Source: Polyangium jinanense (GTDB lineage: Bacteria > Myxococcota > Polyangia > Polyangiales > Polyangiaceae). From it: a stretch of DNA of 64,000 nt. Made by a program: the position numbers and the translations under genes. The stretch is taken from positions 62,001 to 126,000 of the forward strand of contig NZ_JAGTJJ010000024.1 of the NCBI RefSeq assembly GCF_028435365.1, written 5' to 3'. Under the pieces are notes generated by a model. That model ran no database searches and had not been told where the DNA came from. It saw nothing but the letters and a program-made list of their open reading frames with translations. Below are positions 44,872-53,056 of the stretch, piece after piece (within the stretch, counting starts at the first letter, position 1; the number at the start of each line of letters is the position of its first letter).

Positions 44872-47276
44872 TTGCCCTCCGTCTCGGGCGCGCCGCTGTC
44901 GTCGAGGACCTCGTCGAGCTCCTCCCGCAAGAGCTTCTCCTCGCGCGCTCGCTCGACGCGCAGGCTGCGCACGCGGGTCATCTGCTCCTCGCGCACCTCC
45001 CACGCCTCCTCGGTGATGCCCACGTCCGCACGCAAGACGATGCTCCGCAGCCGGTCGCGCACGAGGCCGAAGTTCCGCATGGCCACCTCGCCCACGACGC
45101 CGCGCGCCTCCTTGTCGAGCCGCTCGAGCTCCACCTCGTACCCCACCACCGCGGCCGTCTCGCGCGCCAGGATCGCCCGCACGTCCGTCGTCCTCCGCGC
45201 GACCTCGCGCTCGAGCTCGCTCAACGCCGCGAAGACCTTCGCGTCCGTCTCGTCGCCCTTCTGCAGGAGCGGCGCGACGCGCTTCGCGTAAGCGGCGAGC
45301 GATGCACCCCCCTGCCCCGCCATCGCGAGCTGCACCTCTCGCACGATCGCCTCGCGGTACGCCTGCCGTACCTGCGCGTCCTCGATGAAGCGCTGATCGC
45401 CGAAGCCGACCTGCATCTTGCCTGCGCCCACGAGCTTGCGGAGGTCCACGATGTGCTTGCGGTAGACCGCGAGATCGCGCTCGTGCACGGCGAGCTCCTG
45501 CTCGAAGCGCGCGACCGCCGCCGGATCCCGCACGACGCCCGCCTGCGGCGCCTCGCGCAACATGCGCCGGAGGCCGTTCACCTGCGCCTGGAGCGAGTCC
45601 ACCTCGAGCGTCATGCGCTGGACCGACTGCGACGCGCCGTTCCACTGCTTGAGCGCCTGCCCCTCGCGCTCCTGGAAATCCGAGTCGTTGACCGGAATCA
45701 ACCCGAGCCGTTTTTCCAGCGAACGGCGGCGCGCGCGCACCTGTCCGATCTCGCCCGAGAGCGCCGAGGACTCGATCTCGTCCATGCCCTGCCCGATCGA
45801 AAGCCGCGCGAGACCCACGCGGTTGATGAGCCCGAGCGCCTTCTCCTCGCCCGCCTTGAGCTCGGGGAACGCGCGGACGCGGTTCGTCGAGGCGACGACC
45901 GCGTTCAGCTTCTCGATGAGATCGTTCGACTGCTGAATGAGCTCGCGGCACTGCGCGATGCCCTCGATCACGGCGAACGCGGCCGGGCCGTCCTCCGCCT
46001 CGCGCGCCCACTGGATCGCCAGCGTGGGCAAGCCGGAGCTCGAATCGAGGACGTCGAGCTGCTCCTGGCTCAGCTTGTCGTAGTAGACGGCCGGATCGCT
46101 GGTCGCGCCGAGGAACGCGTCGACACGCGCGCGCATCGGATCGTAGTTCGCACGTACGCCCTCGTAGACCTTGAGCGACTTTTCGAACTGGCCCGCGCGC
46201 AGCATGAGGTCGGCGCGGAGCAGCGAGCCGTCCGCGATGTTCTGGCTGTTCGGATCCGCGACGGAGAGGACCTCGAGAGCCCGCTGTGCGCGCTCGACGT
46301 CGCCGAGACGGACGTACACCCAGCCGAGCTCGTACAGCATCGTCCCGAACTCCGGCGAGGATCGGTCGATGTGGTTGTACGCATCCACGGCCTGCGCCCA
46401 CTGATCCGACTCGTAGAAGAGCCGCCCGATCGCGAGCCATGCCATGTCGATCACCCGCTCGTGCTCCTTCGAGTCCGGCGGGAGCTGCGTGACCTTGCGG
46501 AACTGATCGATCGCTCCGACGTAACGGCTCCGCGGCGCGCGCGGCGGCACCTCGCCCTCGGCGAGCGGGACCGGCGGCGGCGTCGCCTCCTTCATGGCCA
46601 CGACGCCGAGCAGATACCCCGCCTGATGCGCGTACTCGCTCTTCGGATCGACCGGCGCGAGCGCCGCCTTCGCGCCCGCCCAGTCCTTCTTCACGACGAG
46701 ACCTTTTCCGCGCGCGTACGAAATCCCGCTCGTCACCGCGGCAGGCGGGAGGCGGTTCATCGCGGCGAAGACGTCGTCGAGGTGCCGGTAATCCTTCGTG
46801 CGCAGCGCGATGTCGACGAGCCGCTCGAGCGCCTTGCCCTGGTAGGTCAAGAAGCGCGGCTCCTGTGTGCGGTCCGTGATCTTGAAGTAGACGCGCCGCG
46901 CCGAGAGGTACTGACGCGACTGGAAGTACGTCTCGCCGAGCAGCGAGAGCGCGTCGGGGTACGCGGTCGGGTGATCGGGGTACTTCTCGATGATCTCGTT
47001 CAGCAGCGTCGCCGCGCGCTCCCAGTCCCTCGAGCCCACGAGGAGCACGGCGTCGGCGATGCGCTGCGCGGGCGTACGCTCGCGGCCCTTCGACTTCTGG
47101 ATCGCGTCCTCGATCGCGCGCAGGCCGTTCGACGCGATCGTGATCTGCTGCGAGGCGCCGGTGATCGCCTGCTCGGGGTCGAGCGCGTGGGCGAGGCTCG
47201 GCGCGAGGGCCGCGAAGGCCGCGACGAGGCCCGCGAGGAGCGCCTTCCGCGTGCGGAAACCGCGTGTGCCGTTCAT
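44868..47276 (-). CDS. Periplasmic TPR/coiled-coil protein of the Glt-like operon
   Basis: 802 residues. Signal peptide ends APSLAHA. The first half has TPR units (DWERAATLLNEIIEKYPDHP, ALSLLGETYFQSRQYLSARR, LYELGWVYVRLGDVERAQRA). The second half is long helix and coiled coil (ALKQWNGASQSVQRMTLEVD, ARFEQELAVHERDLAVYRKH) ending in a very acidic stretch (REEKLLREELDEVLDDSG). No counterpart can be named with confidence; GltC is a soluble periplasmic TPR protein but shorter. ATGA-coupled to the next gene, so it is produced in step with the 1457-residue TPR protein. Confidence 0.72.
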   Translation of the reverse strand: MNGTRGFRTRKALLAGLVAAFAALAPSLAHALDPEQAITGASQQITIASNGLRAIEDAIQKSKGRERTPAQRIADAVLLVGSRDWERAATLLNEIIEKYPDHPTAYPDALSLLGETYFQSRQYLSARRVYFKITDRTQEPRFLTYQGKALERLVDIALRTKDYRHLDDVFAAMNRLPPAAVTSGISYARGKGLVVKKDWAGAKAALAPVDPKSEYAHQAGYLLGVVAMKEATPPPVPLAEGEVPPRAPRSRYVGAIDQFRKVTQLPPDSKEHERVIDMAWLAIGRLFYESDQWAQAVDAYNHIDRSSPEFGTMLYELGWVYVRLGDVERAQRALEVLSVADPNSQNIADGSLLRADLMLRAGQFEKSLKVYEGVRANYDPMRARVDAFLGATSDPAVYYDKLSQEQLDVLDSSSGLPTLAIQWAREAEDGPAAFAVIEGIAQCRELIQQSNDLIEKLNAVVASTNRVRAFPELKAGEEKALGLINRVGLARLSIGQGMDEIESSALSGEIGQVRARRRSLEKRLGLIPVNDSDFQEREGQALKQWNGASQSVQRMTLEVDSLQAQVNGLRRMLREAPQAGVVRDPAAVARFEQELAVHERDLAVYRKHIVDLRKLVGAGKMQVGFGDQRFIEDAQVRQAYREAIVREVQLAMAGQGGASLAAYAKRVAPLLQKGDETDAKVFAALSELEREVARRTTDVRAILARETAAVVGYEVELERLDKEARGVVGEVAMRNFGLVRDRLRSIVLRADVGITEEAWEVREEQMTRVRSLRVERAREEKLLREELDEVLDDSGAPETEGK

Positions 47277-47298
47277 GCGTGCGCCTTCCGGAGATCGC

Positions 47299-48198
47299 TC
47301 ACTTGGCGACGCCCTGCGGCGCCGGCGCGCCCGCGGGGGCGTTCGGATCCGAGAGCCCTTGCGTGACCTTCTCGACGAACCGCACCGCGGGGCGCTCCTC
47401 GATCGGCGTGGTCACGCCGCCCTTCTCGAACGACACGATCTGCAGCGTCATCGTCTTGCCTTCGAGCGCGGTGAACGAGTGGTTCGAGCGGACCTCGAGC
47501 CTGTAGCCGCGCATGTAGGAGAAGACGCCGTAGCCGTTGCCCTGCAGGTTCACGAGGACCTGCACGGTGTGATCGCCGGGCGGGATCGAGCCGTTGAAGA
47601 TCGGGATCTCGCCGGCCTCGGCGATCGCGCCCGTCTGATCGGTCTTGTTGTACTGAACGGCGCCGTCGAGGACGACGAGCAGGCGCGTGATCTTGAAGGC
47701 GCCCGAAAGCTCGTTCGTGTACTTGAGGTTCGCGCGGGAGCCGGCGCCGCCGCTCGACAGGATCGTGTCGCTGAGCAGCGAGAGCCGCGTGTGACTGCGA
47801 CGGATCTGCTCCTTCAGCTCGTCGATGCGCTGCTCGAGATCCCGCAGTCGCACCGCGTACGTCTGGCCATCCATGCCGGGCGCGGGCTGCTGCGCCCCGG
47901 GGGCGGGCTGCGCGCCGGGCATCCCCGCGGGAGGCGCGGGTTGCATGCCGGGCTGCATCGGCGGCTGGGGTTGCAGGCCCGGCTGCGGCTGAGGTTGCAT
48001 GCCGGGTTGCATCGGCGGCTGCTGCATGCCGGGCTGCGTCGGCGCCGCGGGGAGCGGGGTTTGGCCGGGCGGAACGGCCTGAAGCGCACCGGGGCCGGCC
48101 GCAGGCGGTGGCGCCGTGGGGGCCTGGGCGAACGCCGGCGCCACGGTCAGCCAGGTTGCCGCGAAGGTCACGGCGAGCGTCTTCGGGAGCAATCGCAT
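47299..48198 (-). CDS. First gene of the Glt-like operon: secreted Pro/Gln/Met-rich coiled-coil protein
   Basis: 299 residues from ATG 48198. Signal peptide LPKTLAVTFAATWLTVAPAF ends at AQ. A 100-residue Pro-Gly-Met-Gln repetitive stretch (GMQPQPQPGLQPQP) follows, then a coiled-coil segment (VRLRDLEQRIDELKEQIRRS) and a folded C-terminal domain (ITRLLVVLDGAVQYNKTDQT, HTVQVLVNLQGNGYGVFSYM) that looks like a beta-sandwich. Such proteins are sometimes auto-labelled as dihydrolipoamide acyltransferases because of the Pro-rich part; no lipoyl or catalytic motif is present. Stops 22 bases before the next gene's start. Confidence 0.7.
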   Translation of the reverse strand: MRLLPKTLAVTFAATWLTVAPAFAQAPTAPPPAAGPGALQAVPPGQTPLPAAPTQPGMQQPPMQPGMQPQPQPGLQPQPPMQPGMQPAPPAGMPGAQPAPGAQQPAPGMDGQTYAVRLRDLEQRIDELKEQIRRSHTRLSLLSDTILSSGGAGSRANLKYTNELSGAFKITRLLVVLDGAVQYNKTDQTGAIAEAGEIPIFNGSIPPGDHTVQVLVNLQGNGYGVFSYMRGYRLEVRSNHSFTALEGKTMTLQIVSFEKGGVTTPIEERPAVRFVEKVTQGLSDPNAPAGAPAPQGVAK

Positions 48199-48629
48199 GA
48201 AGACCAACCCCAATCGTCGAAGGAAGGCGGGAGGACACGCTGTCGCCCGGCCATGCTTGCCGGCCTTCGCAGTGTACGTTCCGGGAGCGCGCTGATGCAA
48301 CCGAGGACCCGGCGCGACACGGGAACGTGACGTGGCGTGAATTTGCTGGCGCTCCGTGTCCGCCCTGGCGCGAGGTCTTTCCAAGGCGCCCCGCTACCCA
48401 AACTTCGCGGCTCCGCCCGTGTCCCGATCCGGTAAGGTGGCGTCGTGCAGCGACGACCCCCTGCGATCAGAACTTCGGGCCCCGTCGCGCGTCCCATGGA
48501 GCAGTTCGACGCTTGGGGCTTCGGGTCGCCTGACGGCGCCCTTCGCCCCAAACCCCGGTTCGCTCTTCGCCACGGCCCCCTTTCGCCCGCCTCCGCATCC
48601 GCGGGAGTGCGAGGAACGAGGAGGTGACG
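48199..48629. other. Divergent regulatory interval between the Glt-like operon and the ECF sigma gene
   Basis: 431 bases without a supported gene. It must hold the promoters of both units. Near 48617-48624 is the AGGAGG of the sigma gene. I could not identify an ECF-type GGAAC/CGTC promoter pair or housekeeping consensus boxes with confidence. The sigma factor could well autoregulate from here. Confidence 0.4.
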
Positions 48630-49256
48630 ATGGCGAGCATCTCTCGCGAGGAGGTGACCGACGAGGTCCTGATGATGCGGTTCCAGGGTGGTGACCGAGC
48701 GGCGTTCGCCGGTCTCGTCCGTAGGCACAAGACGAACGTCTACAACTTCATCCTTCGCCAGGTCCGCGCGCCCCAGATCGCCGAGGATCTCGTGCAGGAC
48801 GTGTTCGTCAAAATCGTGCAGAACGCAGCCGACTTCAAGCATGAGGCCCGCTTCTCCACGTGGGCCTACGCCATCGCCCGGAACGTCTGCATCGACCACC
48901 TGCGGAAAGCCGCGCTAAGGCGGCATCCGTCGCTGGATCAGGCCACGAGCACGGGAAGCGGCGAGGAGGGGCCGACGCTCGCCGAGCGCACGGCCGACGC
49001 GCACCCCACGGCCTCGGTCGAGCGGGTCGCGATCGGCGCCGAGCTCGGGCATCGGATCACCCACGCCGTGGAGCGGTTGCCCCCCGAGCAACGCGAGGTC
49101 TTTCTTTTGCGGGAGATCGGCAACGTGCCGTTCAAGGACATCGCCGAGATCACCGGGGTGCCGGAAAATACCGTCAAGAGCAGGATGCGATACGCCCTCG
49201 AGCGCTTGCAGGAAGCGCTCGCCGAGTACGAGGACTACGCTCGAGCCCTGCGATAA
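48630..49256 (+). CDS. ECF-family RNA polymerase sigma factor
   Basis: 208 residues from ATG 48630 with AGGAGG (48619-48624) five bases upstream. Sigma region 2: VTDEVLMMRFQGGDRAAFAG, NVYNFILRQVRAPQIAEDLV, QDVFVKI, RFSTWAYAIARNVCIDHLRK. Region 4: RLPPEQREVFLLREIGNVPF and AEITGVPENTVKSRMRYALE. The linker is Ser/Thr/Gly-rich. It is followed 20 bases later by its probable anti-sigma factor. Target promoters unknown; the adjacent Glt-like operon is an obvious candidate. Confidence 0.95.
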   Translation: MASISREEVTDEVLMMRFQGGDRAAFAGLVRRHKTNVYNFILRQVRAPQIAEDLVQDVFVKIVQNAADFKHEARFSTWAYAIARNVCIDHLRKAALRRHPSLDQATSTGSGEEGPTLAERTADAHPTASVERVAIGAELGHRITHAVERLPPEQREVFLLREIGNVPFKDIAEITGVPENTVKSRMRYALERLQEALAEYEDYARALR

Positions 49257-49276
49257 ACGCCGGGCAAGGTGCTCCC

Positions 49277-50338
49277 ATGGATTGCCAGAAGTTCGACCAG
49301 GTCGTGATGGATGCGCTGTACGAGGAGCTCGACGAGCTCACGTACGCGGCGCTCCGCCGGCACGTGGAGTCCTGCGCGCGCTGCGGCGAGGCCTGGAACG
49401 GGCTCCGCGCGACGCGCGAGGTCGCGATGCTGCCGCTCGAAGAGCCGAGCCCCGGCCTCGAAGATCGCATCCTCGCCGCAGTGACGGACGCGCAACGCAC
49501 GACGCCCTGGCACCGCAAGGCCCTGCGCGCCCTCGCCTGGGCCGGCAGCCACGCGATGCGGCCGCAGCTCGCGATGGCCGCGCTGTTTTTCCTGGTGATC
49601 GGTTCGAGCCTACTCTTGCTCCGCGCCAAACCCGGCACGGTCGGGATCACGCCGGTGCGCGTGACCGAGCGCGGCGTGCCCGCGCCGGACGAGGGGGATC
49701 TCTCGCAAGCTGCCGCCCCAGCCCAGCCCCCGCCGGTGGCCGCAGTGCCCATGCCGATGGCCGCCGCCGAGCCCGCGGAGGGCGCGAAGAAGAGCAAGGA
49801 CGACGCGGCGGACAAGGCCGCGGCGAAGGAGACGGACGGCGCGGGGAAGGCGCTCGCCGAGGCGCGGGCCACGCGTGACGGCTCGGGCTGCGACGCGGCG
49901 CTCCGGCTGTACGACGACGTCGGCGCGCGTTACCCGGGCACGCCGCAGGCCGCCGACGCGATGTGGGAAGCGGCGCAGTGCCAGCGCAGCCTCGGCAACA
50001 CGGATCGCGCGAGGGAGCTTTATTCGGCGCTCAAGCAGAGCGACGGATACAAGGCGCGCGCCGAGGAGGCGCTGAAGGAGAGCGAGGCGCAGACGCAGAT
50101 GAACAACGCTGGAGGCGGCGCCGTGGCGAACCGCGCCGCAGCTCCGGCCCCAGCGCCGCCGGCCGCGACGGCAACGGTCGCCGGCAAGCCCGCGGGCAGG
50201 GCAGCCGCAGCCTCGCCCGCGCTGGAAACCGAGGCGAATGAGGCCAAGGCCGCGCCGGGGGGTGGTCCGGGCCGAAACGTGAACGCCGCGCCGAAACGCG
50301 CATACGAGCCCGCCCCGAGCAACGCCGCCGGCTACTGA
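49277..50338 (+). CDS. Membrane-anchored zinc-finger anti-sigma factor with TPR-like C-terminal domain
   Basis: 353 residues from ATG 49277. N-terminal ZAS-type zinc finger with H29-x3-C33-x2-C36 (HVESCARC), binding the sigma factor. A membrane helix near 97-113 (MAALFFLVIGSSLLLL) is followed by a periplasmic Ala/Pro/Lys region, a TPR-like unit (AALRLYDDVGARYPGTPQAA, MWEAAQCQRSLGNTDRAREL) and a low-complexity C-terminus. The periplasmic TPR-like part is unusual and could sense an envelope partner. Confidence 0.88.
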   Translation: MDCQKFDQVVMDALYEELDELTYAALRRHVESCARCGEAWNGLRATREVAMLPLEEPSPGLEDRILAAVTDAQRTTPWHRKALRALAWAGSHAMRPQLAMAALFFLVIGSSLLLLRAKPGTVGITPVRVTERGVPAPDEGDLSQAAAPAQPPPVAAVPMPMAAAEPAEGAKKSKDDAADKAAAKETDGAGKALAEARATRDGSGCDAALRLYDDVGARYPGTPQAADAMWEAAQCQRSLGNTDRARELYSALKQSDGYKARAEEALKESEAQTQMNNAGGGAVANRAAAPAPAPPAATATVAGKPAGRAAAASPALETEANEAKAAPGGGPGRNVNAAPKRAYEPAPSNAAGY

Positions 50339-50391
50339 TCGGGTCATCAACGGCCTCCCGAAACCGGGCCGCGACCCGCTAGACTCGGCGC

Positions 50392-52164
50392 ATGCGCCGA
50401 TCACGCCTTTTCTTGGGCCTCGTTCCTGCCCTGCCCGTGGCCGTTGCCGTGGGCGCTTGCACCGAGGCGCCCGTCAACGTGGGCCTCGTCATGATGGCGC
50501 CCCAGGGGCTCCTCGACACGGCGACGCGCGTCACGCTCCGCGTCTTCGACACGGGCAACGCGACGTGCACGCCCGCGACGGGCCGCGTGGAGAACGCCCC
50601 CACGGGCGACGCCGTGCAGACGTTCGAGCTGCAGAAAGGGAGCTGCGGCGAGGGCGTCACGTGGTGCAAGGAGATCGAGCTCGATCGCGACGGCGCCGAG
50701 AAGATCTTCGCGGTCACGGCAGAGGGCAGCGCCGGCGTGCTCGCCGAGGGCTGCGCCGTGGAGAAGGTCGATCAGGACCCGCTCGAGGTGACGATCAAGG
50801 TCCAGCGGTACACGCCGCCCGCGTGCTGCAACGACGGCGCGATCGGGACCGGCGAGCAGTGCGACCTCGGCCCGGAGAAGGCGCTCGCCTGCGACGGCAG
50901 CCCCGCCGAGACGTGCGGCGGCATCGCGCCGGACGCGGTTTGTCGGTGCGACTGCACGGCGCAGGAGATCCTGCTCTCCGTGGACAACGTGGTGAAGCCC
51001 GAGCTCTACAACGACGGGCCGGGCACGAAGACGCACCTCGCGATGGAGTTCTGCCCGGGCATCGACGCAACCAAGAACGCGCTGCGCACCGCGTACACGA
51101 GCACCACGGGCAGCGGCGGCGGCGACATCCTGATGCGCTTCCTCGCCGCGGATCTCTACCCGATCCAGAAGCCCTATCCGCTCGCGCAGCAGCTCCAGCT
51201 CCCCGCGCGCTGCACCACCCTGACGGCGTCGGGCCCCCCGCTCGTGCAGCGTGATCCTTCGCTCGCGCCCGTCGGCTTGAATCACGTGGCGATCGTCTAC
51301 GCGAGTGATCAGGAAGCGACGAACAACTACCACATCTACTTGAACGCCCAGAACGAGTGGGGCTGCGCGGACGTGCCGCCGCTGAAGGTCAGCACGCAGG
51401 TCGGCGACGTGCAGATCCGACCCGACATTGCAGGCGGGCCCGAGGACGCCGCACTCGTCGTGTGGAACCGCGGCACCGGCGTCTTCGGTCGCATCTGGAA
51501 GAAGACGGGCGATCTCGAGCCCGCAATGGGCGAGATCCCGATCGCGACGAACGGCTCGGCCCCGCGCGTCGCAGGCAACAAGGACGGCTGGGTGGTCGTC
51601 TACCAAGGCGCAGGCGACGGCGACGGCAACGGCATCGTCATGGTGATGGTCAAGCCGAACGGCGACGTCAGCACGCCCGAGCTCGTGAACGACGCGACGA
51701 CGGGCCTGCAAGATCAACCCGACGTGGCGATGCTCCCCGACGGCCGCTTCATCGTCATCTGGCACGCGGGCGGCGACATCTTCTTCCAGCGCTACAACGC
51801 GGATGGGAGCCGCGTCCCCGGCACCGAGGATCAAAAGGCCGTGAACACCACGACCGCCGGCTTGCAACAGAACCCCAAGGTGGCCGCGGGTCTCGGCTTC
51901 TTCACGGTCGTCTGGGAGGACGAGCGCGGCACGATCGGCGCGCGCTTCATCGGGGGCACGTCAGGCTTCGGCTACAACAGCGTCACCGGCCAGAACGACG
52001 CGTTCGTCGCGAACATCCCCGATCCCGCAGGCACAAGCGGTCTCCGCAAGGGCCCCGCGGTGGCGATCGGCGGCGCAGGCTTCGTCGCCATCGGCTGGCA
52101 AGACGACAGCCCGAGCCACTTCGGCGTGTACGTGCGCCGCTTCCCGTTGCCGATCGGGCTGTAA
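50392..52164 (+). CDS. Cys-rich lipoprotein of unknown function
   Basis: 590 residues from ATG 50392. Lipoprotein signal (LVPALPVAVAVGAC). A Cys-rich part about residues 140-200 contains CCNDGAIGTGEQCDLGPEKA and CRCDCTAQEILLS, the Myxococcus cysteine-rich (DIVA-like GEQCD) motif. The long C-terminal part is a beta-propeller-like series (DGWVVVYQGAGDGDGNGIVM, LPDGRFIVIWHAGGDIFFQR, FFTVVWEDERGTIGARFIGG). Probably a surface-exposed binding lipoprotein; function unknown. Repeat element B starts 22 bases downstream. Confidence 0.72.
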   Translation: MRRSRLFLGLVPALPVAVAVGACTEAPVNVGLVMMAPQGLLDTATRVTLRVFDTGNATCTPATGRVENAPTGDAVQTFELQKGSCGEGVTWCKEIELDRDGAEKIFAVTAEGSAGVLAEGCAVEKVDQDPLEVTIKVQRYTPPACCNDGAIGTGEQCDLGPEKALACDGSPAETCGGIAPDAVCRCDCTAQEILLSVDNVVKPELYNDGPGTKTHLAMEFCPGIDATKNALRTAYTSTTGSGGGDILMRFLAADLYPIQKPYPLAQQLQLPARCTTLTASGPPLVQRDPSLAPVGLNHVAIVYASDQEATNNYHIYLNAQNEWGCADVPPLKVSTQVGDVQIRPDIAGGPEDAALVVWNRGTGVFGRIWKKTGDLEPAMGEIPIATNGSAPRVAGNKDGWVVVYQGAGDGDGNGIVMVMVKPNGDVSTPELVNDATTGLQDQPDVAMLPDGRFIVIWHAGGDIFFQRYNADGSRVPGTEDQKAVNTTTAGLQQNPKVAAGLGFFTVVWEDERGTIGARFIGGTSGFGYNSVTGQNDAFVANIPDPAGTSGLRKGPAVAIGGAGFVAIGWQDDSPSHFGVYVRRFPLPIGL

Positions 52165-52186
52165 GACTCGTCTTGGGGCCGCTGTG

Positions 52187-52292
52187 CTGGGGCGTTGCCC
52201 CAGGCCCCACCAGGGGCTGTCCGCCCCTGGACCCGGACCAGCGCAAGCGCTGGACCCGGGGTCGATGAACTGCGCGATGCGCAGTTCATCGA
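52187..52292. repeat. Four-hairpin intergenic element, copy B
   Basis: Same order as copy A. CTGGGGC/GCCCCAG (52187-52203, loop GTT); CCAGGGGC/GCCCCTGG (52210-52230, loop TGTCC); CCAGCGC/GCGCTGG (52238-52253, loop AA); TCGATGAACTGCGC (52262-52275) with 52279-52292, loop GAT, a perfect 14-bp stem. 37 bases (52205-52241) are identical to copy A. Sequence changes in stems 1, 3 and 4 are compensated on the partner strand. Confidence 0.85.
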
Positions 52293-52380
52293 ACAGGCCG
52301 CAGTCAAGACCACGAGCGACCCTGCTCATCAAGACAGCCGCGCTGCCCTTTCGACGGGCAACGTGATCCCGCCGGCCTGG

Positions 52381-52478
52381 TGGAAGAACCGCGCATCGCG
52401 CGGTTCTTCCATCCCGAGTCCAGGGCTTGCCCTGGTTCGGGTCGAGGGGCGAACAGCCCCCGCGGGGTCCGGGGCAGC
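52381..52478. repeat. Four-hairpin intergenic element, inverted copy B2
   Basis: Reads in the opposite direction from B. A perfect 14-bp stem TGGAAGAACCGCGC (52381-52394) with 52398-52411, loop ATC; CCAGGGC/GCCCTGG (52420-52435, loop TT); GGGGC/GCCCC (52446-52460, loop GAACA); a last GGGGC/GCCCC type hairpin near 52468-52484. The order is the reverse of copy B, so B and B2 face each other across an 88-bp spacer. Confidence 0.75.
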
Positions 52479-52513
52479 GCCCCGGCGCGGCGCCCCCAGA
52501 GAGACGCGGACCT

Positions 52514-52996
52514 TCAGTTCGACGTGGGTCCGGCGGCCTCGCGCAGGTACGCGATCGTGCGGATCGTGTCGACGAGGCGCTCGCGCTCGGCGGCCGTGAT
52601 GTGCACGAAGCGTACGCCCATGCCGGGGTTCGGGTTGTCGTGGAGCGGGCGGACCGCGTTGATCCACTGCACCGTTCCTTCGAGCACGAACGAATCCTCG
52701 CTGTTCGGCGGGGCAAACCGGAGCGTGAGGCTCGTGCCGACGGGCAAGGGATCTGTCGTGCGCACGAAGATCCCGAGCTCTGAGATGTTCGTGATCGCGG
52801 CGTAGAGGAACGTCTCCTCCGTCTCGCAATCCACCGACCATGTCACGTCGTATCTCTCCGAGGAACGCCGCTCGAACCAGCTCGGGCGGCTCGGGCTCGG
52901 CGCCTCGTCTCCGCGCGTTGACGACGGAGGTTTGTCCTCCGTGGCGGCCTCGTCGACCGCTCCGCGCTCCGGATCGCTCCCGTGACGCTCACCCAT
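52514..52996 (-). CDS. PilZ-domain protein
   Basis: 160 residues from ATG 52996 (ATG 53053 in the same frame is possible but lacks a ribosome site). An acidic/polar N-terminal 45 residues precede the PilZ domain: RRSSERYDVTWSVDCETEE (R-x3-R), then NISELGIFVR (N-x-S-x2-G), the c-di-GMP-binding signatures. The core then has VGTSLTLRFAPPNSEDSFVL and GMGVRFVHITAAERERLV. It is of the single-domain myxobacterial group; binding of c-di-GMP is plausible as key residues are kept. Confidence 0.9.
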   Translation of the reverse strand: MGERHGSDPERGAVDEAATEDKPPSSTRGDEAPSPSRPSWFERRSSERYDVTWSVDCETEETFLYAAITNISELGIFVRTTDPLPVGTSLTLRFAPPNSEDSFVLEGTVQWINAVRPLHDNPNPGMGVRFVHITAAERERLVDTIRTIAYLREAAGPTSN

Positions 52997-53056
52997 TGAA
53001 TCACCCGCGTAGCCGCTTTCCACACGGGCGCCAAGGGATCCGGCAGGGCGCATCGA

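Larger units (their letters stand above)
52165..52513. other. Convergent intergenic region occupied by two inverted repeat elements
   Basis: 349 bases between the Cys-rich lipoprotein gene and the convergent PilZ gene. It holds element copy B (52187-52292), an 88-bp spacer and inverted copy B2 (52381 to about 52478). No protein gene is supported. Confidence 0.7.

Noticed and set aside
44872..46440. N-terminal extension of the 1457-residue TPR gene back to 46440 (1980 codons)
   Set aside because: It would overlap the 802-residue TPR gene completely, lacks the signal peptide, and the ATG at 44871 directly overlaps that gene's stop.
48199..48629. Small ORFs in the divergent region before the sigma gene
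   Set aside because: Arg/Pro/Ser composition without ribosome site or known motif.
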